Shown piece after piece: positions 14,633 to 21,420 of a DNA stretch of 27,111 nt. The position numbers and the translations under genes were made by a program. Below the pieces are notes generated by a model. That model was not told the DNA's origin, searched no databases, and saw only the letters and a list, made by a program, of their open reading frames with translations. The stretch is from UBA73 sp964364885 (GTDB lineage Archaea; Nanobdellota; Nanobdellia; Pacearchaeales; GW2011-AR1). Numbering within the stretch: the stretch's first letter is position 1; every line of letters starts with the position of its first letter. The stretch is from positions 1 to 27,111 of the forward strand of contig CAYIOA010000007.1 of the NCBI GenBank assembly GCA_964364885.1, written 5' to 3'.

Positions 14633-14878
14633 TCAATCAAATTCCTTTTTTATATTTTTTATTCTTTTTATAAATGACTTATTATGCTCTTCTCTTAGTT
14701 TTTTTATATTTTTTTCAAGCTCATCAGCTGATTCTTTAGATAAAATGCCGTGAAAATCACTAAGTTTTACTCTTCCTGTTATTCTGGAGATTATTTCAGA
14801 AAAACTTTCATTTGATTTTCTTAGATTTGCCAGTCTTTTATAGGCTTCTTCTGTTATTGATATAGTTTTTGTTGACAT
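14633..14878 (-). CDS. vapB: VapB-type antitoxin
   Basis: An 81-residue antitoxin of the archaeal VapB (DUF217/UPF0330) type. KTISITEEAYKRLANLRKSNESFSEII at residues 4-30 matches the family's N-terminal strand-helix DNA-binding region. It is followed by a charged helical tail that would wrap the toxin. It is first in the operon with the VapC-like toxin. A perfect 14-base palindrome overlaps its start codon and a TATA box lies 26 bases upstream, a layout that fits repression by the antitoxin or the complex. Confidence 0.88.
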   Translation of the reverse strand: MSTKTISITEEAYKRLANLRKSNESFSEIISRITGRVKLSDFHGILSKESADELEKNIKKLREEHNKSFIKRIKNIKKEFD

Positions 14879-14888
14879 ACATGTATGT
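14875..14888. promoter_or_regulatory. Palindromic operator on the vapB start codon
   Basis: ACATACATGTATGT is a perfect 14-base palindrome covering the minus-strand ATG (14876-14878) and the expected transcription start. Related TGTATG units continue to 14897. Its position suits autoregulation by VapB. Confidence 0.7.
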
Positions 14889-14898
14889 ATGTGTATGC

Positions 14899-14909
14899 AT
14901 TTAAATATT
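14899..14909 (-). promoter_or_regulatory. TATA box of vapBC
   Basis: Minus-strand ATATTTAAATG, about 26 bases before the vapB ATG. Fits a leaderless transcript. Confidence 0.65.
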
Positions 14910-14953
14910 TTTTGGCGGTTATATTAGAAGAAAATTTGTTTCTAGTGGTGATA

Positions 14954-15586
14954 TTAGAAAAAATCAGTAATCTTTTTTTGTTTTCCGTAGTTTTCTAGCA
15001 AGATTGATTTTCTAGTGAAGTTTGTTATTGTCTGTCTGAGACGATTTTGAATTAGATGCAGTGCTTCTTTTAGTGTTGGGAAGGTTTCTGGAGTTTGCGC
15101 GAATGCTTCTCTGGATATCTGCCTTAGAATTCCGACGCCGAGGGGAGCGTAATATTCTGGGCGGATTTCACGCAGAACGAGACATCGCGCCTGGCGTTTT
15201 ATTTTTTCCAGGTATTCTGTTAGAGCTAAGCGGTTTGCATAATAAGCTCCTGTGACAGAGTCTGCGTATTTTTTTCTTGGGAAGAAAGTTTCATGATCGT
15301 GCCAGACTCCGTAGTTTTTCATAGATATTTCAATGACTTCGAATGAATATTTATCGGGAAGGAGAAGAAATTCGTAGTGGTTGCCGAGATATTCCGCATT
15401 AAAAACAGAGATTTCTTTTATTTCAGGATAATAACGAATCTTTTTTAGCTTTTCTTTTGATAATGCATCGTCAACTGCTGTTATAGACCAGCGAGTTGGG
15501 ACTAATTTTCTGTTTTTCTTTAATCCGAGCAAGCCGGCTGAGAGGAGCTTTATCATAGAATAATTGTTAATTCCTGATTTTTCCAA
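14954..15586 (-). CDS. nreA: NreA-type DNA repair protein, C-terminal part (frameshifted)
   Basis: The C-terminal part of the archaeal Nre family. It carries the signature IKLLSAGLLGLKKNRK then LVPTRWSITAVDDALS near the start, and ends in QKKITDFF, a textbook PCNA-interacting (PIP) motif. The reading frame stays open upstream to the A9 tract at 15640-15648, reading IEYLVNDTDVKSKTALIEL, which is typical Nre sequence. The TTG at 15586 is therefore probably not a real start. Read together with 15624-16121, removing one A gives a protein of about 388 residues, the usual Nre length. Nre proteins act with PCNA in DNA damage response. The break may be real, a slippage site or a sequencing error. Confidence 0.9.
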   Translation of the reverse strand: MEKSGINNYSMIKLLSAGLLGLKKNRKLVPTRWSITAVDDALSKEKLKKIRYYPEIKEISVFNAEYLGNHYEFLLLPDKYSFEVIEISMKNYGVWHDHETFFPRKKYADSVTGAYYANRLALTEYLEKIKRQARCLVLREIRPEYYAPLGVGILRQISREAFAQTPETFPTLKEALHLIQNRLRQTITNFTRKSILLENYGKQKKITDFF

Positions 15587-15623
15587 TTCAATAAGGGCTG
15601 TTTTTGATTTAACATCTGTATCA

Positions 15624-16121
15624 TTAACTAGATACTCGATTTTTTTTTACTGGCGCATTTTCTTCTAGTCTTACAGACTCGACTTGCGCTGCGTTTGATA
15701 TTAATGGAACTCTTGTTTCTTTTTCATCGTGTTTTGAGATGGGCTTTTTTAGCTTGAATTCTGCTCCTGTTGACTTGTGAGTCATTGCAATTTCCTGCAT
15801 TGTTGAGAGGAATTTTGTTTTTAATACTGCTTTTTTTATGTTGTTCTGCGTTCTTCCGTAGATTAATTGGTTTCTTAGCTTGAGAATTGCATGGATTGGC
15901 AATTTTTGCTTGTGCCATTTTTCTGATGAGGAGAGAATTTGCGTGTCTCCGTGCTCTTGGGGAGCCAAGATTCCGGTGTATACATTTGGGTAGTTCCAGC
16001 GGCCTACGAAAATTTCAGGAGGAGTTGAGCCGGAGAATTCTTTTATTGGAATTGGCTTTCCTAATAATATGGAATGTTTTTTGCAGTTAGGCTCTCCGCA
16101 GATTTTACAGTAATAGGACAT
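15624..16121 (-). CDS. nreA: NreA-type DNA repair protein, N-terminal part (frameshifted)
   Basis: The N-terminal part of the same Nre protein. It opens with the family's short zinc motif YYCKICGEPNCKKH (Cys5, Cys8, Cys13 and His). GRWNYPNVYTGILAP and the helical LKLRNQLIYGR segment follow, both usual in Nre. The Nre match runs to ENAPVKK, where the A9 homopolymer (15640-15648 on the plus strand as T9) shifts the frame and the protein stops after NRVSS. The total span 14954-16121 is 1168 bases, one more than a multiple of three, as expected for a single inserted base. Its promoter lies in the region shared with the divergent 16201 gene. Confidence 0.9.
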   Translation of the reverse strand: MSYYCKICGEPNCKKHSILLGKPIPIKEFSGSTPPEIFVGRWNYPNVYTGILAPQEHGDTQILSSSEKWHKQKLPIHAILKLRNQLIYGRTQNNIKKAVLKTKFLSTMQEIAMTHKSTGAEFKLKKPISKHDEKETRVPLISNAAQVESVRLEENAPVKKNRVSS

Positions 16122-16142
16122 TAAGTTTTGAGTGAAATAGTG

Positions 16143-16150
16143 TATTTAGG
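16143..16150 (-). promoter_or_regulatory. TATA-like box of nreA
   Basis: Minus-strand CTAAATAC, centred about 25 bases before the ATG at 16121. It is less canonical than its neighbours. Confidence 0.4.
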
Positions 16151-16168
16151 GATTGTCGTCATGCAAAA

Positions 16169-16180
16169 GATTTAAAAATA
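16169..16180 (+). promoter_or_regulatory. TATA box of the 16201 operon
   Basis: GATTTAAAAATA, centred about 26 bases before the ATG at 16201. Confidence 0.65.
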
Positions 16181-16181
16181 G

Positions 16182-16198
16182 TACGTACTTATTACGTA
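16182..16198. promoter_or_regulatory. Paired TACGTA operator
   Basis: Two palindromic TACGTA hexamers (16182-16187 and 16193-16198) are spaced 11 bases apart, about one helical turn, between the TATA box and the ATG at 16201. The whole is itself an inverted repeat. It is a likely site for the AbrB-like domain encoded downstream. Confidence 0.65.
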
Positions 16199-16200
16199 TA

Positions 16201-16980
16201 ATGGTTGTGAAATTTGTTCATAAGGTATCAAGAGGAAGCAGGTTTAATCAGATTTATGTGCCAAAGATTATGGAAGCAGAATTTGAGGTAGGAGATATTG
16301 TAGAAGTGCAATTGATAAAGAAAAAAACGCAATTGCACTATTCAAAAGGATTAAGAAAACTCAGTGTATTTAAGGAGAATTTGATTAAGGAGATATTCTC
16401 TTTTTTGAGAGATTATAATAATATAAGACAGATTTTTATTTTCGGCTCTTTTTTAACGGAGAAGGTAGATTATAATGACATAGATGTTTTAATTATTGTT
16501 GAAAAAGAGAGTGATGATTTTGAGAGAAAGATATATGACTCACTAATTAATGAATTTAATCTGAAGTTTCACGTTATTTCAATTTTAGAAGAAAGACTGG
16601 ATAGACTGCTGGGTATCTGTCCATTGACCAGAAATATGCTATATTTTTATGTCAGCAACGAAGAATTTAGCTCTATTAGAGAACGGAAAATTGATAAGAA
16701 TCATATAAGATTTTTATTGATGGTGGCTGAGGATTTGCTTGAAGTTGAGTTAAACGATGGCAGAGTATATTATGACGTATTAAGGAGGCTTGTCACAATA
16801 GAAAATTTTCTTAATGGGCTGGAAGAGCGGCATGAGAAAATAGACACAACTATTGAAAAATTAATTGATAAAAGAAAACTCGCTTTTCTTAGAAAGGGGG
16901 ATATTCTGGACAAGAAATTTTTGAATGAGATAAAAAAGATAATAAAAATTAAACTGTCTGGCATATACAAAAAAATCTAA
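16201..16980 (+). CDS. AbrB-like / nucleotidyltransferase / helical-domain fusion protein
   Basis: A 259-residue protein with three parts. Residues 1-40 (FVHKVSRGSRFNQIYVPKIM then VGDIVEVQLI) match a SpoVT/AbrB-type swapped-hairpin DNA-binding domain. Residues about 60-130 are a minimal nucleotidyltransferase with Gly82-Ser83 and Asp93-Ile-Asp95. The third acidic residue, expected in the strand LKFHVISI, is not seen. Residues about 160-259 are helical and charged, in the place where HEPN-like domains occur, but no clear R-x4-6-H motif is found. An upstream in-frame ATG (16153) is rejected because the TATA box and operator sit just before 16201. It is followed after one base by a second gene. 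A toxin-antitoxin-like role is possible, not shown. Confidence 0.8.
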   Translation: MVVKFVHKVSRGSRFNQIYVPKIMEAEFEVGDIVEVQLIKKKTQLHYSKGLRKLSVFKENLIKEIFSFLRDYNNIRQIFIFGSFLTEKVDYNDIDVLIIVEKESDDFERKIYDSLINEFNLKFHVISILEERLDRLLGICPLTRNMLYFYVSNEEFSSIRERKIDKNHIRFLLMVAEDLLEVELNDGRVYYDVLRRLVTIENFLNGLEERHEKIDTTIEKLIDKRKLAFLRKGDILDKKFLNEIKKIIKIKLSGIYKKI

Positions 16981-16981
16981 A

Positions 16982-17296
16982 ATGGGAAAAAGACATAACA
17001 GAGAGCAATTGATAACTTTTCTTGCACTTTCTCTTACGCATAAAATAGGGAGCAGAGTTAATTCTGACGAGGTTTACAGCGCGAAATATAGAAAAGAATC
17101 AGATGCTTTTCTGAAAAAAGCTGAAAAAATATCTCTTATAGAGAATTGGAATAATCAAGACAGAGCAGGCATAAGGAAGATGCTGGAAAAGAGGTTGAGA
17201 AGCGAATTGGAGAAAAGAGATTTTTTAAGCGAGAAAAAATTTGATTTAATGGCAGATGAAATTAATGCTGTTCTGGAAGAAATTGGGCTGCTGTGA
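16982..17296 (+). CDS. Small helical protein downstream of the nucleotidyltransferase fusion
   Basis: A 104-residue, highly charged, probably all-helical protein (REQLITFLALSLTHKIGSRV, then RKMLEKRLRSELEKRDF). Not recognised. The start codon is one base after the upstream stop, so the two are one operon and probably act together. It has no signal peptide, membrane segment or cysteine. It could be the partner in a two-gene module, but no toxin or antitoxin family is evident. Confidence 0.75.
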   Translation: MGKRHNREQLITFLALSLTHKIGSRVNSDEVYSAKYRKESDAFLKKAEKISLIENWNNQDRAGIRKMLEKRLRSELEKRDFLSEKKFDLMADEINAVLEEIGLL

Positions 17297-17306
17297 CTAA
17301 TTGTAT

Positions 17307-17504
17307 TTAGCCTTTCAAATCAGAAATACCGAGAAGAATGAATAAGACGCCGAGCATTACAACGAGCCAGAATATGCCTCCTAAGAAAACTATCATTGCT
17401 GCTCTCCAAATACTCAAGTAGCCCCATGACTGCGAGTACCAGGCTATTATAATTGGAATAATTATAAGTATCAAGCCAACAAAGAGTTCTGCCCATTTAT
17501 TCAT
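17307..17504 (-). CDS. Small two-helix membrane protein, unknown
   Basis: A 65-residue protein with two membrane helices (about 8-24 and 36-58) joined by YSQSWGYLSIWRAA. Not recognised beyond being a small archaeal-style membrane protein. A TATTTAAATA box at 17526-17535 sits 26 bases before the ATG, which supports the gene being real. It converges with the 104-residue protein gene. Confidence 0.7.
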   Translation of the reverse strand: MNKWAELFVGLILIIIPIIIAWYSQSWGYLSIWRAAMIVFLGGIFWLVVMLGVLFILLGISDLKG

Positions 17505-17525
17505 ACAATTATTGTTGCTTTTTTG

Positions 17526-17535
17526 TATTTAAATA
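17526..17535 (-). promoter_or_regulatory. TATA box of the 17307-17504 gene
   Basis: Perfect palindromic TATTTAAATA, 26 bases before the ATG at 17504. Confidence 0.65.
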
Positions 17536-17572
17536 TTTTTACTAGTTTTTTGTTGAAAAGAGTAGTGAATTT

Positions 17573-18151
17573 TTATCCTTTGTTTCTGTCCATAAGTGCT
17601 TGTTGTTTATATAGATCGTAGATTGATACCGCGCCTGCCTGGAATGAATTTTCCCCAATTAGATAATCTAATCCATGTAGCTTAGCTATTTCTGTTATGT
17701 ACACATAGAGCATTTTATCTTCCTCCCCAATTTTTATTAGTTTTAACTGCATATATTTATAGACCTCTATACTATTTTTTGCTGAAAGCAAGAAACTTTT
17801 CATTTTTTCTTCTCCCTTTTCTTTTGCTTTTTGAGTTAGTATTAACGGTTCTCTGTTATTTAGTCTGGACTGTATTTTTATTAGCTGCCTTGTTTGAATT
17901 GTTCCGTCTAACCAGCAAAATCGCATTTCCTCGTTTAAGATATTGTGTTCTCTTTGGTACTTTATATTTTCTGACATATAATGGTAGAAAACAGGCTCTT
18001 CTTTTGATATTTCTCTAAGTTCCACGTTAATTGTACTGGTTTCTTCTAACTTTGCAATTTTCGCCCTTTTTGTCGTTTCTTTTTCAAATACTAAGAGGGC
18101 TTTATTGGTTATAACAGGCAATCCTGAGCTTGTGTATCGTGGATTTGGCAT
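17573..18151 (-). CDS. Hypothetical soluble protein
   Basis: A 192-residue protein, not recognised. It is charged and looks mixed alpha/beta, with no signal peptide, membrane helix or metal motif. Possibly helical stretches are REPLILTQKAKEKGEEKMKS and NSIEVYKYMQLKLIKIG. A TATATAAATA box 26 bases upstream supports the start at 18151. It is transcribed alone and divergent from the membrane-anchored HTH gene. No function can be offered. Confidence 0.7.
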   Translation of the reverse strand: MPNPRYTSSGLPVITNKALLVFEKETTKRAKIAKLEETSTINVELREISKEEPVFYHYMSENIKYQREHNILNEEMRFCWLDGTIQTRQLIKIQSRLNNREPLILTQKAKEKGEEKMKSFLLSAKNSIEVYKYMQLKLIKIGEEDKMLYVYITEIAKLHGLDYLIGENSFQAGAVSIYDLYKQQALMDRNKG

Positions 18152-18172
18152 GAGAAGCTCGGGTTTTATTAG

Positions 18173-18182
18173 TATATAAATA
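18173..18182 (-). promoter_or_regulatory. TATA box of the 17573-18151 gene
   Basis: TATATAAATA read on the plus strand (TATTTATATA on the gene's strand), about 26 bases before the ATG at 18151. Confidence 0.65.
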
Positions 18183-18216
18183 TTATTGGTTCAAATCAAC
18201 TTGAAGTCTTGGAATT

Positions 18217-18226
18217 GTTTATAAAG
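18217..18226 (+). promoter_or_regulatory. TATA box of the 18247 gene
   Basis: GTTTATAAAG, about 26 bases before the ATG at 18247. It is divergent from the box at 18173-18182. Confidence 0.65.
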
Positions 18227-18246
18227 AAGTTTTATCTGTATTAAAC

Positions 18247-18906
18247 ATGAGCGAAAAATATGTTATGATTGATATGAATGACGCGAGAAGCGTTAAGATA
18301 GCTGAGGTTATATCCAATAAAACCTGCAAGAACATTTTGGGGGCTTTGGCTGAAAGGGAGATGAGTGAAAGCGAAATTGCTTCTGAGCTGGATATACCTT
18401 TGAATACTGTTGGCTATAATGTCAAGAAGCTGGTTGAAGCGGGGCTGATTGAAAAGTCAAATAAATTCTTCTGGAGCGCTAAGGGAAGAAGAATTAACAG
18501 CTATAAAATTTCCAATAAGAAGATTGTAATTTCGCCTAAGATGGTTTCTAAAGGGATTATTCCGGCTTTGCTTATTACTTTTTTGCTTTCTATCGGGATA
18601 AAGATTTTTGTCGGGCAGGAGAAAATTGATTACGGAAAAGAAACAGCTGTTGACAGTTTTGCCAGAAGCGCTGTTAGTGAAGGAGAGATTGCAGTTGACA
18701 AAGTTAGCGAGTCGATAGCCAGTGCAGGCATGGAAGCCGCCAGATCTTCCATTGGCGAGCCGGCTGTTTCTGAGATAATCGGAAACAGCGCGCGAACAGC
18801 TGTTTATGACACTCTATCAAACGCCCCGAATTCTTGGGCTTGGTTTTTAATAGGCGCGCTGACAGCTTTAGCAGTTTATTTATTCTGGAATTGGGGAAAG
18901 AAGTAA
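18247..18906 (+). CDS. Membrane-anchored winged-HTH regulator
   Basis: A 219-residue protein. Residues about 15-75 form an ArsR-like winged HTH: KNILGALAEREMSESEIASEL then PLNTVGYNVKKLVEAGLIEK. A membrane helix follows at about 104-124 (GIIPALLITFLLSIGIKIFV), then a loop of about 70 residues rich in Ala, Ser and Glu, and a second membrane helix at about 197-216. The DNA-binding part should face the cytoplasm and the loop the outside, giving a one-component sensor that could respond to envelope signals at the membrane. The SIMPL-domain gene begins 47 bases later on the same strand and may be a target or partner. No ligand-binding motif is seen in the loop. Confidence 0.82.
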   Translation: MSEKYVMIDMNDARSVKIAEVISNKTCKNILGALAEREMSESEIASELDIPLNTVGYNVKKLVEAGLIEKSNKFFWSAKGRRINSYKISNKKIVISPKMVSKGIIPALLITFLLSIGIKIFVGQEKIDYGKETAVDSFARSAVSEGEIAVDKVSESIASAGMEAARSSIGEPAVSEIIGNSARTAVYDTLSNAPNSWAWFLIGALTALAVYLFWNWGKK

Positions 18907-18924
18907 AATGAACACTCAATTAAA

Positions 18925-18936
18925 AGATTTAAAAAT
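18925..18936 (+). promoter_or_regulatory. TATA box and Shine-Dalgarno before the SIMPL gene
   Basis: GATTTAAAAAT (18926-18936) is about 23-26 bases before the ATG at 18954. GGAGGG (18941-18946) lies 7 bases before that ATG. Both an own leaderless promoter and internal initiation on a longer transcript are possible. Confidence 0.5.
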
Positions 18937-18953
18937 GAAAGGAGGGATGGAAA

Positions 18954-19673
18954 ATGGACAATAGAATTTTAGTTGGAGTTATTTTAGCAGCTATTCTTTT
19001 AGTTGGAGGGTATTTAGCATATAGCTCAGCGCCAGTTGTTTCTGCTCAAGGAACTTCTAATATAAAAGCTCAGCCGGATGAAGTTTCTGTTCATATAAGC
19101 GTAGAAACAAGGGACTTGACTGCTCAAGGGGCAAAGGATAAAAACACTGAGATAAGCGATAAAGTTCTAACAGAGCTTGTTAAGCTTGGACTGGAGAGAA
19201 AGGAAATTCAGTTTTCAAACTTTAACATTTATCCTGAGTATGACTGGAGCGGCGGAAAGCAGAAGCTTAAAGGATATGTGGCAAGCCAGCAAACAGTTGT
19301 TAAAACCAGTAATTTTGACAAAGTTCCTGGAATAGTTGATGAGGCAGTTAATGCAGGAGCATTAGTTAATTACATTAACTTTGAAATTTCTGATGAAAAA
19401 CAAAGCGAGTATAAAAACAAGGCGCTTGAGTCAGCTAGCAGAGACGCTCAGCAGAAAGCAACAGCTACTGCTTCAGGTTTAGGAAAGAAACTTGGGAGAT
19501 TAGTTTCTGTCAAATCGCAGGACTTTTATTATCCTGGGCCGGTTGTTTATTATGACAAGGTTGCAAGTTTAGAAAGCGGGATGACTGCTGGAAGAGCTGC
19601 TTTGAATATTGCTCCGCAGGATATTGATGTTAGTGCGTCAATTGTTGTGGAATATAAACTCGGATGGTTTTAG
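18954..19673 (+). CDS. SIMPL-domain (DUF541) membrane-anchored protein
   Basis: A 239-residue protein with an N-terminal membrane helix or uncleaved signal (5-24) and a SIMPL/DUF541 domain over the rest. Family features are VVSAQGTSNIKAQPDEVSVH at the start, a middle with VKLGLERKEIQFSNFNIYPEY, and KNKALESASRDAQQKATATA before the last third. It ends IDVSASIVVEYKLGWF, typical of the family. SIMPL proteins are envelope proteins of unclear molecular function. It follows the membrane-anchored HTH gene by 47 bases, suggesting a shared envelope-related role. The start is supported by GGAGGG at 7-base spacing. Confidence 0.9.
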   Translation: MDNRILVGVILAAILLVGGYLAYSSAPVVSAQGTSNIKAQPDEVSVHISVETRDLTAQGAKDKNTEISDKVLTELVKLGLERKEIQFSNFNIYPEYDWSGGKQKLKGYVASQQTVVKTSNFDKVPGIVDEAVNAGALVNYINFEISDEKQSEYKNKALESASRDAQQKATATASGLGKKLGRLVSVKSQDFYYPGPVVYYDKVASLESGMTAGRAALNIAPQDIDVSASIVVEYKLGWF

Positions 19674-19726
19674 CGGCGCTTGCGCGGAATGAAAATTTAT
19701 TTTTTTAAAATTTTTTAACAATAACC

Positions 19727-19735
19727 TTTTAAAGT
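19727..19735 (+). promoter_or_regulatory. TATA box of the prepilin-like gene
   Basis: CTTTTAAAG, about 25 bases before the ATG at 19755. Confidence 0.6.
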
Positions 19736-19754
19736 ATTTAGACTTAGTTTTTAG

Positions 19755-21182
19755 ATGTATAAGAGAGGTCTTAGCGGGATTGTTGCAACTGTCTTGATTG
19801 TTCTTCTTGCTGTTGCAGCAGTTGCAATTATCTGGAATTTTATAAGGCCTGTTTTGGGAGATGAAGAGAATTCTGAACAAATTAAATTATTGACTATAAG
19901 GTTTAGCGTGCTTCCCCAAGCAGTTAAGATTGATGATAGTCTTAATTTGATTGCTTTGAGTGTCAAAAGAGAAATTGGCGGAGGCAACATAGATGGATAT
20001 AATGTTGTTCTTGAGGATGATTCAAAGAGAACTTATTCTTATAAAGTCCCTCTGCAAATTAAGGAGCTGGAAGTTCAGAGGTTGAATATTGATTATAGCG
20101 GAGTTGTAATTTCAATACCAAAGAGGATATTTATTGTTCCTTATATAAAAAGCTTAAAAGGAAGAGATATTGTTGGATATGACGCGGGAAGTTATAATGT
20201 TCAGGCGAGCGATTTGGTGGCGCAAACCACTTGTAGTACTAATGGGGATTGTATTAGCTTTGAATGTAAAACTGCCACTTGTAATATTAATACTGGTTGT
20301 TTATATTCTAGTGCAAATCAGGGAGGTTCTTGTAATAACGGAGCTGGAACTTGTAATAATGGAGTTTGCGTTAGCTCTGGTGTTGGTTGTGTAAGTGTTT
20401 GTACTTCTGGGGCTAAGCAATGTTCAGGCACTTCAGGGTATCAAACATGTGGCGATTATAATTCAGACAGTTGTACAGAATGGGGCACAGCGACAGCTTG
20501 TTCTAGCGGAGAAATCTGCTCATCTGGAGAATGTGTGATAGGAGTAACGTCGTGCGGAGTGTTACTAGACCAGGCAAATAAAAAATATGTTCTAACACAA
20601 GACATAACGGCTTCTCCCTCATCCCCCACATGCCTTCAAATAACTGCCAGCGATATCATCTTAGATGGAAACAATAAAAAAATTACTGGTCCGGGAACAG
20701 TTGGTGTGAGATCCGTTAGTTCTTCTTTTAACGGAATAACAATAGAAAATCTGGCAATCGAATCATCATTCACAGTTGGAATAAATCTTCTTGGTTGCAA
20801 TAATAATATCATCCAAAAAAATAAAATTACTGGTTCGGATTTAGGAATAAGCTTCCTCTCTGACAGCGGTTGTAGCAATAATCAAATCATTGATAATGAA
20901 GTAACAGACAGTCTTCAAGCTGGAATATCCCTAACTAATGCGGATAGCAATACTATAGAAAAAAATATTTTAAAAGACAACAGAGGGTTCGGAATCATAC
21001 TGACGAATAGTAAAAACAATAATTTCAAGGATAATTATGTTTGTGTAAATAGTATTATCCTTAGTTTTAATGATTTTCTTTGCGATTCTGGTTCTGCTAG
21101 CAATTCTTATACTGGCAATACATTTACTGATGAAGTTAGTTGTACAATTTCGCGGAGCACTAATCCAGCAATATGTCCCTAG
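19755..21182 (+). CDS. Prepilin-like protein with Cys-rich region and parallel beta-helix
   Basis: A 475-residue protein with an archaeal class III (type IV pilin-like) signal. MYKRG then LSGIVATVLIVLLAVAAVAI gives a likely prepilin peptidase cut after Gly5, leaving a hydrophobic helix to about residue 30. Residues 31-170 form a beta-rich pilin-like head. Residues about 175-265 are Cys-rich, with repeats such as CNNGAGTCNNGVC. Residues about 268-455 look like a right-handed beta-helix (PbH1/NosD-like): IILDGNNKKITGPG, then NNIIQKNKITGS and SNTIEKNILKDN turns with Asn ladders. Beta-helices of this kind often bind or cut polysaccharides. It could be a minor pilin or tip adhesin; no pilus assembly genes are in the window. 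Confidence 0.88.
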   Translation: MYKRGLSGIVATVLIVLLAVAAVAIIWNFIRPVLGDEENSEQIKLLTIRFSVLPQAVKIDDSLNLIALSVKREIGGGNIDGYNVVLEDDSKRTYSYKVPLQIKELEVQRLNIDYSGVVISIPKRIFIVPYIKSLKGRDIVGYDAGSYNVQASDLVAQTTCSTNGDCISFECKTATCNINTGCLYSSANQGGSCNNGAGTCNNGVCVSSGVGCVSVCTSGAKQCSGTSGYQTCGDYNSDSCTEWGTATACSSGEICSSGECVIGVTSCGVLLDQANKKYVLTQDITASPSSPTCLQITASDIILDGNNKKITGPGTVGVRSVSSSFNGITIENLAIESSFTVGINLLGCNNNIIQKNKITGSDLGISFLSDSGCSNNQIIDNEVTDSLQAGISLTNADSNTIEKNILKDNRGFGIILTNSKNNNFKDNYVCVNSIILSFNDFLCDSGSASNSYTGNTFTDEVSCTISRSTNPAICP

Positions 21183-21210
21183 AAATTATACGGGCTTGAA
21201 GGAAGATAGT

Positions 21211-21265
21211 CTTAAATAGATGATTTTTTTATTTTCTGGATGTTAACTGAAAAGCAAATTGACGA
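21211..21265 (+). repeat. 55-base repeat left of the N gap
   Basis: Identical to 21366-21420, including the TATA box and first codons of the DHH gene. It directly abuts the N run, so it is the overlapping end of two contigs rather than a second gene start. Confidence 0.95.
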
Positions 21266-21365
21266 NNNNNNNNNNNNNNNNNNNNNNNNNNNNNNNNNNN
21301 NNNNNNNNNNNNNNNNNNNNNNNNNNNNNNNNNNNNNNNNNNNNNNNNNNNNNNNNNNNNNNNNN
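21266..21365. other. Assembly gap of 100 N
   Basis: Exactly 100 unknown bases, a default scaffold-gap length. The flanks repeat the same 55 bases, so the true sequence is probably continuous with no missing DNA: 21210 would join directly to 21366. Confidence 0.95.
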
Positions 21366-21420
21366 CTTAAATAGATGATTTTTTTATTTTCTGGATGTTA
21401 ACTGAAAAGCAAATTGACGA
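21366..21420 (+). repeat. 55-base repeat right of the N gap
   Basis: Second copy of the contig-end overlap. It contains the CTTAAATAG TATA-like box about 26 bases before the DHH gene ATG at 21395. Confidence 0.95.

Noticed and set aside
18908..18964. An 18-codon frame (MNTQLKDLKMKGGMENGQ) before the SIMPL gene
   Set aside because: It runs through the TATA box and Shine-Dalgarno of the SIMPL gene and into its first codons. No own start signal is seen.
21240..21265. An apparent second, truncated DHH gene start before the N gap
   Set aside because: It is identical to 21395-21420 and caused by overlapping contig ends.
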